DNA of 64,000 bases from an uncultured Pelagibacteraceae bacterium (GTDB lineage: Bacteria; Pseudomonadota; Alphaproteobacteria; Pelagibacterales; Pelagibacteraceae): positions 61,101 to 125,100 of the forward strand of contig CABYZU010000001.1 in NCBI GenBank assembly GCA_902523495.1. Direction: 5' to 3'. Both the position numbers and the translations under genes were made by a program. Shown here one piece after another: positions 10,723-19,841 of the stretch (within the stretch, counting starts at the first letter, position 1; every line of letters starts with the position of its first letter). Under the pieces are notes generated by a model that was given only the letters and a program-made list of their open reading frames with translations, did no database searches and was not told the origin of the DNA.

Positions 10723-11895
10723 CTAACAAAGATACTCTAAGGCTTTTAGCAGTCCACCTTTTTTATATGGTATCTTTGATTTCATTAAACCCATTTCAAC
10801 TCCTGCTAATGTACCTGCTAACATAAGTTCATTAAAATCACCAAGGTGTCCAATTCTAAAAATTTTACCAGCAACTTTCGCTAAACCAGTTCCCAGTGAC
10901 ATATTATAATGATCTAAAATTATTTTTCTTAATGAATCTGCATCATGGCCTTCGGGAACCATAACTGCTGTTAATGAGTCTGAATACTCATCAGGATTTT
11001 TACATAATATTTCCAATCCCCAAGAATTAACTGCGAGTCTTGTTGCTTCCGCAAATCTTTTGTGTCTTTTAAAAACATTATCTAATCCCTCCTCCGTAAG
11101 CATATTTATTGCCTCATCTAATCCATAAAATAAATTTGTAGCTGGTGTATAAGGAAAATATCCTTTTTTATTATTTTCTATCATCGGTCCCCAGTCCCAA
11201 TATGATTTTGGTAGTTCAGATGTCTTGTATGCTGAAAGTGCTTTTGAACTGATTGCATTAAAGGATAATCCTGGTGGTAATAATAAACCTTTTTGAGAAC
11301 CACCAACTGTTACATCAACCTTCCATTCCTGATGTCTATAATCAATTGATCCAAGTGATGATATGGTGTCAACAAATAATAATGCTGGGTGTTTTGCATT
11401 ATCCATAGCTTTTCTAATTTCTCCAATTCTACTTGTAACGCCAGTGGAAGTTTCATTGTGAACAGCACATACTGCTTTAATCTTATTTTCTTTATCTTCA
11501 TTTAATTTCTTTTCAACTATGTTTGGGTCTACACCTGTTCTCCAATCACCCTTAACAAAATCAACTTCAATTTTAAATTTTTGAGCTATATCCCACCAAA
11601 GAGTTGAAAAATGTCCTGTTTCAAACATTAAAATTTTATCTCCAGCGGTAAGAGTATTTACTATTGCAGCTTCCCATGCGCCTGTTCCAGAGGCTGGGAA
11701 TATAATAACAGGCTCGGAAGTTTTAAAAATTAATTTAATTCTATCTAAAACTCTTAAGCCCAATTCTGCAAAATCGGGTCCTCTATGATCTATCGTTGGA
11801 TAGTCCATAGCTCTTAAAACTCTATCAGGAACGTTTGTTGGTCCTGGTATTTGCAGAAAATGACGACCAGGTCTTATATTATTTGAAATTGCCAT
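10723..11895 (-). CDS. Serine-glyoxylate / alanine-glyoxylate type aminotransferase (class V)
   Basis: PLP enzyme of aminotransferase class V, 390 residues. The N-terminal FLQIPGPTNVPDRVLRAMDYPTIDHRGPDFAEL is the hallmark of the serine-glyoxylate / alanine-glyoxylate group. The PLP lysine is K202 in GGSQKGLLLPPGLSF, preceded by the cofactor aspartate in FVDTISSLGS (D176). Such enzymes move the amino group of serine (or alanine, aspartate) onto glyoxylate, giving glycine. In a SAR11-like cell this would link glyoxylate to glycine/serine metabolism, but the exact donor cannot be read from sequence. It is divergent, 45 bases apart, from the enolase-superfamily gene. Confidence 0.85.
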   Translation of the reverse strand: MAISNNIRPGRHFLQIPGPTNVPDRVLRAMDYPTIDHRGPDFAELGLRVLDRIKLIFKTSEPVIIFPASGTGAWEAAIVNTLTAGDKILMFETGHFSTLWWDIAQKFKIEVDFVKGDWRTGVDPNIVEKKLNEDKENKIKAVCAVHNETSTGVTSRIGEIRKAMDNAKHPALLFVDTISSLGSIDYRHQEWKVDVTVGGSQKGLLLPPGLSFNAISSKALSAYKTSELPKSYWDWGPMIENNKKGYFPYTPATNLFYGLDEAINMLTEEGLDNVFKRHKRFAEATRLAVNSWGLEILCKNPDEYSDSLTAVMVPEGHDADSLRKIILDHYNMSLGTGLAKVAGKIFRIGHLGDFNELMLAGTLAGVEMGLMKSKIPYKKGGLLKALEYLC

Positions 11896-11940
11896 TCTGC
11901 TGTATATGCTAAAGAAATTATATAATCAAACTTATTATTT
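11896..11940. promoter_or_regulatory. Short divergent intergenic region
   Basis: Only 45 bases separate the ATG of the aminotransferase (minus) from the ATG of the enolase-superfamily gene (plus). They include TTATATAATC, which could serve as a -10 element, but there is not room for two full promoters without overlap of the coding regions. Promoters of the two genes therefore probably overlap or lie partly inside the genes. Confidence 0.3.
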
Positions 11941-13095
11941 ATGACAAAAAGTAGTAATTTAATAGATAACTTAGAAGTTTATATTTTAAATAATCCTAAG
12001 GAAGTTAAACCGTATTGGGTAAGTCATTTTATAGTACCAACCGCTAATGAATTATTAATTAAAATCAAAAATAAAGATGGTAATTCAGGCTTTGGTTTGG
12101 CCACAAGTTACACGGATATAAAACCTATAATAAAACCTTTCTCAAATGGATTACAAGATTTAATAATTGGTGAAGATCCATTTTGTCCAGAAAAATTATA
12201 TGAAAAAATATTTAACTTAACAGATACTCGTATCAGTAATGAAAAAGGTTGGAGTAAAGAGGCGCTAATCAGAATTTCTGCAGCTTTAGATATTGCTTGT
12301 TGGGATTTAATAGGAAAAGCCTCCAAAATACCATTATATAAATTATTTGGTGGTTATAGAAATAAGATCCCAGTTTATGTAACATGTGCATATTATAGAG
12401 ATGGTAAAAATGAAGCAGAGCTTAGACAAGAACTCAAAAAATTAATAGATATTGGTCACCAAAGTTTTAAAGTTAAAGTAGGAGGATTGACTATAAAAGA
12501 TGATGCGAAAAGATTAGAAATAATAAGATCAGAGATTGGTAATGAGAGAAACTTAATGATCGATGTAAATAGAGCATGGGACCTTAAAACAGCCATTGAG
12601 GGAGTAAAAGAATTTAAAAAATTTAATCCTACTTGGATAGAAGAGCCAGTTAGATGGGAAGATGATAGAAGAAACTTAAAACTTTTATCACAACAAACTA
12701 AAATTCCTTTATCGGGTGGCGAAAGTGAGATTACGATTTATGGGTGCAGATCTATGGTAGAAGAAAATGCAATACAAATTTTACAATTTGATTGTACTAT
12801 GTTTGGAGGTTTTACTAACGGTAAAAAACTATCTGCATTATGTGAGTTAAATCATTTAGATATTGCTCCACATCATGATTGTTATATTCATGCTCCTCTA
12901 GTTGCATCATCTCCATCTGGAAGAATAGTTGAATCATTTGATGATGAAAGGGATCCACTACAAGCAGAATTATTTGAGAATCCGCATAAAATGAGTAATG
13001 GATGGATTTATTTAAATGAAAATCCTGGTTTAGGATTTGAAATTTCTGAAACCGCGTTAAAAAAGTTCGGGAAATTAGTTTACAAAAACAAATAA
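11941..13095 (+). CDS. Enolase-superfamily dehydratase/racemase (mandelate racemase/muconate lactonizing group)
   Basis: 384 residues with an enolase-superfamily capping domain (about 1-130) and a TIM-barrel domain. Visible active-site residues are the KxK motif (K177 and K179 in SFKVKVGG), metal ligands D208 (MIDVNRAW), E234 (WIEEPV) and E261 (SGGESE), and a C-terminal His (H311 or H312 in IAPHHDCY). KxK plus His is the mandelate-racemase-subgroup pattern, used by sugar-acid dehydratases and some racemases; the true substrate is unknown. The next gene follows after 17 bases and encodes a 2-hydroxyacid-type dehydrogenase, so the pair may process an imported hydroxy- or sugar acid. Confidence 0.8.
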   Translation: MTKSSNLIDNLEVYILNNPKEVKPYWVSHFIVPTANELLIKIKNKDGNSGFGLATSYTDIKPIIKPFSNGLQDLIIGEDPFCPEKLYEKIFNLTDTRISNEKGWSKEALIRISAALDIACWDLIGKASKIPLYKLFGGYRNKIPVYVTCAYYRDGKNEAELRQELKKLIDIGHQSFKVKVGGLTIKDDAKRLEIIRSEIGNERNLMIDVNRAWDLKTAIEGVKEFKKFNPTWIEEPVRWEDDRRNLKLLSQQTKIPLSGGESEITIYGCRSMVEENAIQILQFDCTMFGGFTNGKKLSALCELNHLDIAPHHDCYIHAPLVASSPSGRIVESFDDERDPLQAELFENPHKMSNGWIYLNENPGLGFEISETALKKFGKLVYKNK

Positions 13096-13112
13096 ACATC
13101 TAGTTTTAATTT

Positions 13113-16016
13113 ATGCGGTTTAATTCTCAACAAATACAAAAAATTGGTAAGGAAATAAGTAACAAAGTTGAAGGTAAAACTCTGTTCGATGAATTCTCTC
13201 GAGGAAGATATAGTACAGATGCATCAGTTTACCAAATAAAACCTCTTGGAGTCGTTCTTCCAAAGAATACTAATGATGTTCTAAATATAATGAACTATTC
13301 TCAAAAAAATTCTATTCCTTTATTAGCTAGAGGTGGTGGCAGTTCACAATGTGGTCAAACTGTAGGTGAGAGTTTAGTTCTTGATTATTCAAAGCACCAA
13401 AATAAGATTTTAGAACTAAATGTTGAGGAAAAATATGTATGGGTTCAGCCTGGTGTTGTATTAGATCATTTGAATTCATATTTGAAACCTTATGGTTTAT
13501 GGTTTCCAGTAGATGTATCTACAAGTAGCAGAGCAACCATTGGAGGTATGTCAGCAAATAATTCATGTGGATCAAGATCTTTGTATTATGGAAATATGGT
13601 TCATAATGTATTAGCAATTGAAGCTATTTTAGATGATGGTTCTTTACATACATTCAATGAAATTAACGAAAATTATCTTACAGCAACTAATAATCAAGAT
13701 CGTTTTTATAAAATTATTGATAAGTTTTTACATTTGAGACAAAAAGCAAGTAAAGATATTGATGATAATTGGCCAACTACACAAAGAAGAGTTGGTGGAT
13801 ATAATATCGACTTAATAAATCCAAAGGGATTTAATTCATCTCATCTTTTAGTCGGTTCAGAAGGAACATTGTCACTTTTTAATAAAATTAAATTGAAATT
13901 ATCTGAAATCCCTAAAAACAAAGTTTTAGGTGTTTGTTATTTTGATAACTTTCATCAGGCAATGGAATTGACGAAAGAAATCGTAAAATTAAAACCTACT
14001 TGTGTTGAATTAATGGATCAAAATTTATTAAATCTAGCAAAAGAAATACCAATGTACGCTGGTGGGATTAAAAAATATATTAAAGGAAATCCAGAAGCAG
14101 TTTTAATGGTTGAATTTATAGATATAGATCAAGGTGTTTACGAAAAAAAAATAAAAGATCTTGAATATTCAGTTTTAAATCAAAATAAGAAAAATCAATT
14201 TTCTTATTTTACAAACCTATCTGAACAAAAAGAGGTTTTTGAAATTAGAAAAGCTGGACTAAACATCTTAATGTCAATGAAAGGGGATAAAAAACCAGTA
14301 GCATTTATTGAAGATTGTGCAGTTTCTTTAGATCACTTAGCAGAATATACAGCAAGATTAAATGAAATATTCAAAAAATATAATACTAGTGGAATGTTTT
14401 ATGCTCATGCTTCAGTTGGAACCCTTCATGTGAGACCAGTTTTAAACATGAAGTCTGATCGGGACATTAAAAATATGAGATCTATTTCTGAGGAGGCTTT
14501 TGAAATGGTTAAAGTTTATAAAGGTTCTCACTCTGGTGAACATGGTGATGGAATAGTTAGATCAGAATTTCACGAGATGATGTTTGGAAAAAATATTATT
14601 AACGTATTTGAAGAGATTAAAGATACTTTTGATAATAAAAACTTATTAAATCCAGGTAAAATTGTAAGGCCTTTTAAATCAAATGATAGATCATTAATGA
14701 GGTACAAATCAGGTTATCAAACAGAAAATATAAGCACACATTATGATTGGTCTAACTGGGGTCAATTTTCGGACGCCATAGAAATGTGCAATAACAATGG
14801 TGCATGTAGAAAATTAGACTCAGGCGTGATGTGTCCTTCCTATAGAGTAACTAAAGAAGAAAAAGATTTAGTTAGAGGAAGAGCAAATACATTAAGATTA
14901 GCACTTTCTAATCAACTTCCAGAGGGCTCCTTTGTATCTAAAGAAATGTATGAAACGATGGAACTTTGTGTTAGCTGTAAAGCTTGTCAAAGAGAATGTC
15001 CAATGTCCGTAGATATGGCCAAAATGAAGAGTGAATTTCTTTCACATTATTATAAAAAATATAGCATGCGAATTAAAGACAAAATCATCTCAGATATGCC
15101 AAGACTGATTTGGTTATATAAAATAATCAATCCAATAATTAATAAAATTAAAAATTTACCAATTATTTCAAATATTATTGAAAAATTTGGTTTTGCAACA
15201 GAAAGAAGTTTGCCGGAGGTTCAAAATCAAAAAGCTTTAAGGGATATATACAACAATCAAGAAATTTCAGAAAATAAAGTCATTTTATTTGCCGATACAT
15301 TTAATATCAATTTTGAGAATGAAAATTTAGTTTATACAATTAAGGTATTAAATAAATTCGGTTATCAAGCAGTAATTCCAAGTTTTGGTAATGATAAAAT
15401 CAATAGACCACTTTGTTGTGGAAGAACGTACATCTCATACGGTCAATTAGATAAAGCTGCAGAGGAATTAAATAGATTTAATAATTATATAATTAAATAT
15501 AATTATTTCGATTTACCTGTTGTGGGTATCGAGCCTTCCTGCTTACTTACTTTTAGCGATGAGTATCAATCACTTAAAGGTGTAAAAAATAAAGATAAAA
15601 TAAAAAACAGATTTTATTTACTTGAGGAATTTATTTTAGAACAAATTAAAAAAGACAAAGACATTAAATCAAATAAATTTAATCAAAATGTTTTAATTCA
15701 TGGACATTGTCACCAAAAATCTCAAGACAGAATGAAAGGACTTAAATCTCTTTTATCTGAATTAAATATTAATAATAAAATGATAGACTCAAGTTGTTGC
15801 GGTATGGCAGGCTCTTTTGGTTATGATAGTAAAACTTATGAAACTTCAAAAAAAATGGCTAATTTATCTTTGATACCCACTATTAATGATAGTGATAAAA
15901 ATGATTTTATAGTTGCAAATGGCACTAGCTGTAGACATCAAATTTCTGATTTATCAAATAAAAAAGGTAAGCATGTTTCAGAATTATTATTTAAAATTTT
16001 TGAAACTGTAAATTAA
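13113..16016 (+). CDS. YdiJ-like FAD-linked oxidase with C-terminal Fe-S/CCG domains (D-2-hydroxyacid dehydrogenase type)
   Basis: A 967-residue fusion. Residues ~1-500 form a VAO/GlcD-type FAD domain with the diphosphate-binding loop ARGGGSSQCGQT near 72-83 and HSGEHGDGIVRSEF near 470. The rest is GlpC-like, with a CVSCKACQRECP ferredoxin motif near 619-630 and two CCG motifs (LCCGRTYISYG near 767, SSCCGMAGSFGY near 894) that hold an Fe-S cluster or contact a quinone partner. E. coli YdiJ (about 1018 residues) is built the same way and oxidises D-2-hydroxyglutarate. By family, this protein should oxidise a D-2-hydroxyacid and pass electrons on; the substrate is not determined. It ends 4 bases into the convergent CoA-transferase gene. 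Confidence 0.85.
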   Translation: MRFNSQQIQKIGKEISNKVEGKTLFDEFSRGRYSTDASVYQIKPLGVVLPKNTNDVLNIMNYSQKNSIPLLARGGGSSQCGQTVGESLVLDYSKHQNKILELNVEEKYVWVQPGVVLDHLNSYLKPYGLWFPVDVSTSSRATIGGMSANNSCGSRSLYYGNMVHNVLAIEAILDDGSLHTFNEINENYLTATNNQDRFYKIIDKFLHLRQKASKDIDDNWPTTQRRVGGYNIDLINPKGFNSSHLLVGSEGTLSLFNKIKLKLSEIPKNKVLGVCYFDNFHQAMELTKEIVKLKPTCVELMDQNLLNLAKEIPMYAGGIKKYIKGNPEAVLMVEFIDIDQGVYEKKIKDLEYSVLNQNKKNQFSYFTNLSEQKEVFEIRKAGLNILMSMKGDKKPVAFIEDCAVSLDHLAEYTARLNEIFKKYNTSGMFYAHASVGTLHVRPVLNMKSDRDIKNMRSISEEAFEMVKVYKGSHSGEHGDGIVRSEFHEMMFGKNIINVFEEIKDTFDNKNLLNPGKIVRPFKSNDRSLMRYKSGYQTENISTHYDWSNWGQFSDAIEMCNNNGACRKLDSGVMCPSYRVTKEEKDLVRGRANTLRLALSNQLPEGSFVSKEMYETMELCVSCKACQRECPMSVDMAKMKSEFLSHYYKKYSMRIKDKIISDMPRLIWLYKIINPIINKIKNLPIISNIIEKFGFATERSLPEVQNQKALRDIYNNQEISENKVILFADTFNINFENENLVYTIKVLNKFGYQAVIPSFGNDKINRPLCCGRTYISYGQLDKAAEELNRFNNYIIKYNYFDLPVVGIEPSCLLTFSDEYQSLKGVKNKDKIKNRFYLLEEFILEQIKKDKDIKSNKFNQNVLIHGHCHQKSQDRMKGLKSLLSELNINNKMIDSSCCGMAGSFGYDSKTYETSKKMANLSLIPTINDSDKNDFIVANGTSCRHQISDLSNKKGKHVSELLFKIFETVN

Positions 16017-17206
16017 AGTATTATTTTCCTGTCATAAAAATCATCAATTTGTTCATCCTTATAACCAAAATTCAGCATTATTTCTCTTGTGTGCTCACCT
16101 AAATCTGGTGCACCTTTAGATTTTTCAGTTTTACTTTTTGAAAACTTAATAGGCATTCCAACAGCTTTGCTTGTGCCAGCCTTTGTATTATTTACCTCAA
16201 TAATCATCTCTCTTTCAATGGTTTGTGGATCTTTAAACATATCTGTTATTGAGTTGATGGGTCCACAAGGTAAACCATTTTCATCAAAAATTTTTAGCCA
16301 TTGTTCTGATGGTTTTTTTATCAACTCATCATTTAATATTTCTACGAGTTCGTTTAAATTCTTTTTTCTGCTTGAATTAGATGAGAACTTATCATTATCA
16401 TTTAAATCTTCACGTTTAATAGCTTTTAATAACATTAACCAAGTTTTTTGATTTGAAGCACCAACAGTTATCCATTTATCTTTTGTTTTAAATGCTTGAT
16501 AAGGAGCAGTTAGAGGATGAGCGGATCCAAGTGGACCAGGGGATACACCGGTTGCACCTGCAATAGCTGATTGCCAATAAGTGTGAACAATTCCTGCCTC
16601 ATACAAAGATGTGTCAACTTTTTGACCTTCACCTGTTTTATCTCTATGAATTAAAGCTGCTAAAATACCACTCGCCGCAAGCAATCCAGCAGTAATGTCT
16701 GTAAGAGGTGCACCAACTTTCATTGGTGGTTTATTTTTGTCCTCACCTGTTATACTCATTAAGCCACTTATTCCTTGGGCAACTAAATCAAATCCACCTT
16801 TATCTGCATAAGGTCCTGTTCTACCATACCCAGAAATTTCGCATAAGATAATTTTAGGATTAATCTTAGATATTTCATCATAACCAATACCTAATTTTTC
16901 CAATGTTCCTTTTCTAAAATTTTCTAAAACTACATCAGAATTTTTAACCATAGTCTTAAAAATCTCAATTCCCTCCTTATCTTTTAAATTTAAGGCAATA
17001 CCTTTTTTGTTTCTATTCATCATCAGATAAGCTGCTGAGACACCATTTACATCGGGAGGAAGAAAATTTCTTGTGTCATCTCCTACTGGTGTCTTTTCAA
17101 TTTTTATAACCTCTGCACCAAGATCAGCTAATAAAAGGCCACATGTTGGGCCAGCCATAATTTGGGCCATTTCTAAAACCCGAACACCTTTTAATGATGA
17201 TGCCAT
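16013..17206 (-). CDS. CaiB/BaiF family (class III) CoA-transferase
   Basis: 397 residues, the normal size for class III CoA-transferases, which move CoA between carboxylic acids through an aspartyl intermediate. The N-terminus (VRVLEMAQIMAGPTCGLLLADLGAEVIKIE) is diagnostic, and the catalytic Asp is D170 in VGAPLTDITAG, equivalent to D169 of formyl-CoA transferase. It is the last gene of the run dctP-dctQ-dctM-ech-caiB on the minus strand, 7 bases after the hydratase-like gene, so it probably activates an acid imported by the TRAP system. The acid is not identifiable from sequence. Confidence 0.88.
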   Translation of the reverse strand: MASSLKGVRVLEMAQIMAGPTCGLLLADLGAEVIKIEKTPVGDDTRNFLPPDVNGVSAAYLMMNRNKKGIALNLKDKEGIEIFKTMVKNSDVVLENFRKGTLEKLGIGYDEISKINPKIILCEISGYGRTGPYADKGGFDLVAQGISGLMSITGEDKNKPPMKVGAPLTDITAGLLAASGILAALIHRDKTGEGQKVDTSLYEAGIVHTYWQSAIAGATGVSPGPLGSAHPLTAPYQAFKTKDKWITVGASNQKTWLMLLKAIKREDLNDNDKFSSNSSRKKNLNELVEILNDELIKKPSEQWLKIFDENGLPCGPINSITDMFKDPQTIEREMIIEVNNTKAGTSKAVGMPIKFSKSKTEKSKGAPDLGEHTREIMLNFGYKDEQIDDFYDRKIIL

Positions 17207-17213
17207 TTAGTAT

Positions 17214-17996
17214 TTATTTATTTTTAAATTTTGGTTTTGTTTTTTTTAAGAAAGATTGATAACCAATTTTGAAATCCTTAGTATCATAACATTTGTAACC
17301 TAAATTATTTATTTTTTCAGTTACTTTACCTTCTTTTAAAATATTTCTCGCAAATTGCTTATGCCATCTTGTAACTTTAGGTGCTCCCTCACATATTAGT
17401 TCAGCTGATTTGTATGCTTCTTTTTTAACATCCTCATCATTTACAACTCTATTAATTAATCTTTTTTCTAATGCTTCCTCGGCGCTAAAAACCCTTCCCT
17501 CGAACAAAATTTCCATAGCTGTTGAATAAGTAGTTGCATTTAAAAGTACTTCTAATTCTTTTGCAGCCATTGTTAAACCAAGTCTTTTAATTGGAATGCC
17601 AAACCTAGAACTTTTCCCACAAATTCTAATGTCACAGCATGCAGCAATTTCTAATCCACCACCTACACAAATCCCCTCAATCATTGCTATAGTAGGTATT
17701 GGACAATTAAAAATTGCACCTAAAGTTCCATGTAAAAACTTTCCATAAGATTTAGCTAGTTTCGATGAGGATCTTTCCTTTTTAAATTCACCTATATCAT
17801 TTCCAGGTGAAAATGATTTACCGCCTTCCCCTCGAATGATTATGCATCTCAAATTTTTTTCTTCTGATATTTTTTTAAAAATCTTACCTAATTTAATCCA
17901 CATGGGTTTAGTCATAGCATTTAACTTTTCGGGTCTATTAATAATTACCTCTGATAAATGATTACTTATTTTATTTAGTTTGATTAAATCACTCAT
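17214..17996 (-). CDS. Enoyl-CoA hydratase/isomerase family protein (crotonase fold, one catalytic Glu missing)
   Basis: 260 residues of the crotonase superfamily. Oxyanion-hole segments SFSPGNDIGEF (about 62-71) and GICVGGGLEIAACCDIRIC (109-126) are present. E116 matches Glu144 of rat enoyl-CoA hydratase, but the position of Glu164, twenty residues on, is I136 (FGIPIKRLGL). A classical syn-hydration mechanism needs both, so this may be an isomerase, hydrolase, lyase or other crotonase. It directly follows dctM and precedes the CoA-transferase, suggesting it acts on the CoA ester that enzyme makes. Confidence 0.85.
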   Translation of the reverse strand: MSDLIKLNKISNHLSEVIINRPEKLNAMTKPMWIKLGKIFKKISEEKNLRCIIIRGEGGKSFSPGNDIGEFKKERSSSKLAKSYGKFLHGTLGAIFNCPIPTIAMIEGICVGGGLEIAACCDIRICGKSSRFGIPIKRLGLTMAAKELEVLLNATTYSTAMEILFEGRVFSAEEALEKRLINRVVNDEDVKKEAYKSAELICEGAPKVTRWHKQFARNILKEGKVTEKINNLGYKCYDTKDFKIGYQSFLKKTKPKFKNK

Positions 17997-19280
17997 CTAA
18001 CTCCTATAAAAATATTCAACTAATGTCATTGGTATAGCTGGGACATATGTTACTAAAAGTAATAATATTAACAACACACATATAAAAGATATATTAGATC
18101 TAGTAACATCCCATATATCTGCCTTTGCAACAGAGCAGGCTGTGACCAATACACTTGCTACTGGCGGCGTTTGTTGTCCAATTGCTAAATTTAAGGTTAC
18201 AATTATTCCAAAGTGAACAGGGTCAATACCTACGGCATTAACTAATGGCATAACTATTGGGACTGTTAAAATGATTGCTGCCACTGAATGCAAAAAGAAA
18301 CCTATTATTAATAAAAATACATTTAATATTCCAAGAACAGCATATTTATTATTTGTAAAGTCAATAATTGACTCAGCAACTTTCTGAGGAATTTGCTCAA
18401 TTGTTAAAAATTCACCTAATAAAACTGAAGCTGCTACCAATAACATCACTGATGCTGTTTGAATCGCACCTTCAGTAGCTGACTCGTATAATCTTTTAAA
18501 ATCTATTTCTTTATATATAAAACCAATTACTAACGATGCAACAACTGCTAAACCAGCTCCTTCTGTAGCAGTTACAACTCCACCAAAAATTCCTCCTAAA
18601 ATAATTATTGGTAATAAGAATGCTAATGCTGCATCTTTTGCGGTCTTTTTGACATTTGGAATGTTAAATGTTTCCTCTACAGGAAAATTTTTTCTTCTTG
18701 CTGTAACGTAAGCAGCTAACATTAAAAAAAATCCACCAATTACTCCTGGAATAATTCCAGCTACAAATAGTTGAACAACTGAACTTTGTGACATAACTGC
18801 GTAAACAATCATTGGTATTGATGGTGGTATGATAATTGCTAGAGATGCTGAGGAAGAGGTGACAGCAGCAGCAAATGCTCCTGGATATCCTTTTTTCTTC
18901 ATTGCTGGAATTAAAATTGAACCTAAAGCAGCAACGTCTGCTACTGCCGATCCAGAAATTTCAGCAAAAAACATAGATGTTGCAATATTGATCATGCTCA
19001 AACCACCTTTAATAAATCCTACAAGAGCAGAAGCAAAAGCAATTAACCTTCTCGAAATACCAGCGCTGTTCATAATTGATCCAGCTAGAATAAATAATGG
19101 TATTGCAATGAGTGGGAACTTCATAGATCCATCAAACATTACAATTGCAGTATCAATGAGAAAACTTGTACCTGTCTTCATTACCATTGCAATAATAGTT
19201 GTTACTGCAAGCCCAATCGCAATTGGTACATTTATAGATAAAAGAAGTAATAAGACCATAAACATCGTAAGAATGATCAT
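17997..19280 (-). CDS. dctM: TRAP transporter large permease (DctM type)
   Basis: 427 residues, about 12 hydrophobic segments. It belongs to the DctM family, which forms the Na+-driven transport core of tripartite carriers. Typical stretches are NVPIAIGLA near the N-terminus, FFAEISGSAVADVAALGSILIPAMKKKGY and SLAIIIPPSIPMIVY in the first half, and ATEGAGLAVVASLVIG in the middle. The start shares one base with the dctQ stop. Substrate specificity lies in the DctP partner at 19842-20816. Confidence 0.93.
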   Translation of the reverse strand: MIILTMFMVLLLLLSINVPIAIGLAVTTIIAMVMKTGTSFLIDTAIVMFDGSMKFPLIAIPLFILAGSIMNSAGISRRLIAFASALVGFIKGGLSMINIATSMFFAEISGSAVADVAALGSILIPAMKKKGYPGAFAAAVTSSSASLAIIIPPSIPMIVYAVMSQSSVVQLFVAGIIPGVIGGFFLMLAAYVTARRKNFPVEETFNIPNVKKTAKDAALAFLLPIIILGGIFGGVVTATEGAGLAVVASLVIGFIYKEIDFKRLYESATEGAIQTASVMLLVAASVLLGEFLTIEQIPQKVAESIIDFTNNKYAVLGILNVFLLIIGFFLHSVAAIILTVPIVMPLVNAVGIDPVHFGIIVTLNLAIGQQTPPVASVLVTACSVAKADIWDVTRSNISFICVLLILLLLVTYVPAIPMTLVEYFYRS

Positions 19281-19789
19281 TAAATGTCTCCTGTCTGTTC
19301 CTCACCAGTGTTTTGAAGCACTAAATTTTTGTAATCTTCTGGGATTCTTAAGGTTTCGGATAAAATAAAAAGACATGAAGCAATTGGAATTACAGATTGA
19401 ACAAATGGCTGAGGAACCCATTCCAACGTTACTAATGTTTCGCCTGTTATCAAAGTTAAAACTAAATATCCGTAATACGCTAATAATATTAAAAAACCAT
19501 AAACAACAAGTTTAGAGATTACAAAAAAAATCTTTCTAAGAGCTAATGGAAAGGCTTTAAAAATGCTTGGTACACTTATATGAGAACCTTTTAATGCAGC
19601 ATAAGCTGAACCGTAATATGTTATCCATGCAAGTTGGACGGCTGCAACTTCATCGTACCAAACTAGTGCGCTACCTGCAAATCGAAAAGTAACTCCAAGT
19701 AAAACTGTTACTGCTAATGCCACCATCATTATAAACAGTATTAGTTTTAGTATTTTTTCGTACGAGTTTATAAAATTTTGTAATTTCAT
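19280..19789 (-). CDS. dctQ: TRAP transporter small permease (DctQ type)
   Basis: 169 residues with four transmembrane helices, the usual form of the small TRAP membrane subunit. The segment VWYDEVAAVQLAWITYYGSAYAALKGSHI matches the conserved E/W-A...G-S-A...R/K-G-x-H-I core of DctQ. It lies between dctP and dctM. A GC-rich stem-loop sits just before its start, so its expression relative to dctP is probably lowered. Confidence 0.92.
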   Translation of the reverse strand: MKLQNFINSYEKILKLILFIMMVALAVTVLLGVTFRFAGSALVWYDEVAAVQLAWITYYGSAYAALKGSHISVPSIFKAFPLALRKIFFVISKLVVYGFLILLAYYGYLVLTLITGETLVTLEWVPQPFVQSVIPIASCLFILSETLRIPEDYKNLVLQNTGEEQTGDI

Positions 19790-19795
19790 AGTATG

Positions 19796-19822
19796 TTCAG
19801 GCCCTCTGAATAAGGGCCTGAA
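19796..19822 (-). promoter_or_regulatory. Intercistronic stem-loop between dctP and dctQ (first TRAP operon)
   Basis: Perfect 10-bp inverted repeat: arms TTCAGGCCCT (19796-19805) and AGGGCCTGAA (19813-19822), with a 7-base loop. It lies between the dctP stop (19842) and the dctQ start (19789), in DNA that is otherwise very AT-rich. No T-run follows on the minus strand, so an mRNA 3'-end-protecting or partial-attenuation element is more likely than a full terminator. The second TRAP operon has a stem-loop in the same place. Confidence 0.75.
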
Positions 19823-19841
19823 TTTAATGATTTGATTTTTA

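Noticed and set aside
12815..13099. 94-codon minus-strand frame
   Set aside because: Antisense to the enolase-superfamily gene, which has all catalytic residues in the plus frame.
18829..19368. 179-codon open frame on the plus strand
   Set aside because: It lies wholly antisense to dctM/dctQ, whose hydrophobic coding on the other strand produces long open shadows; no independent start context.
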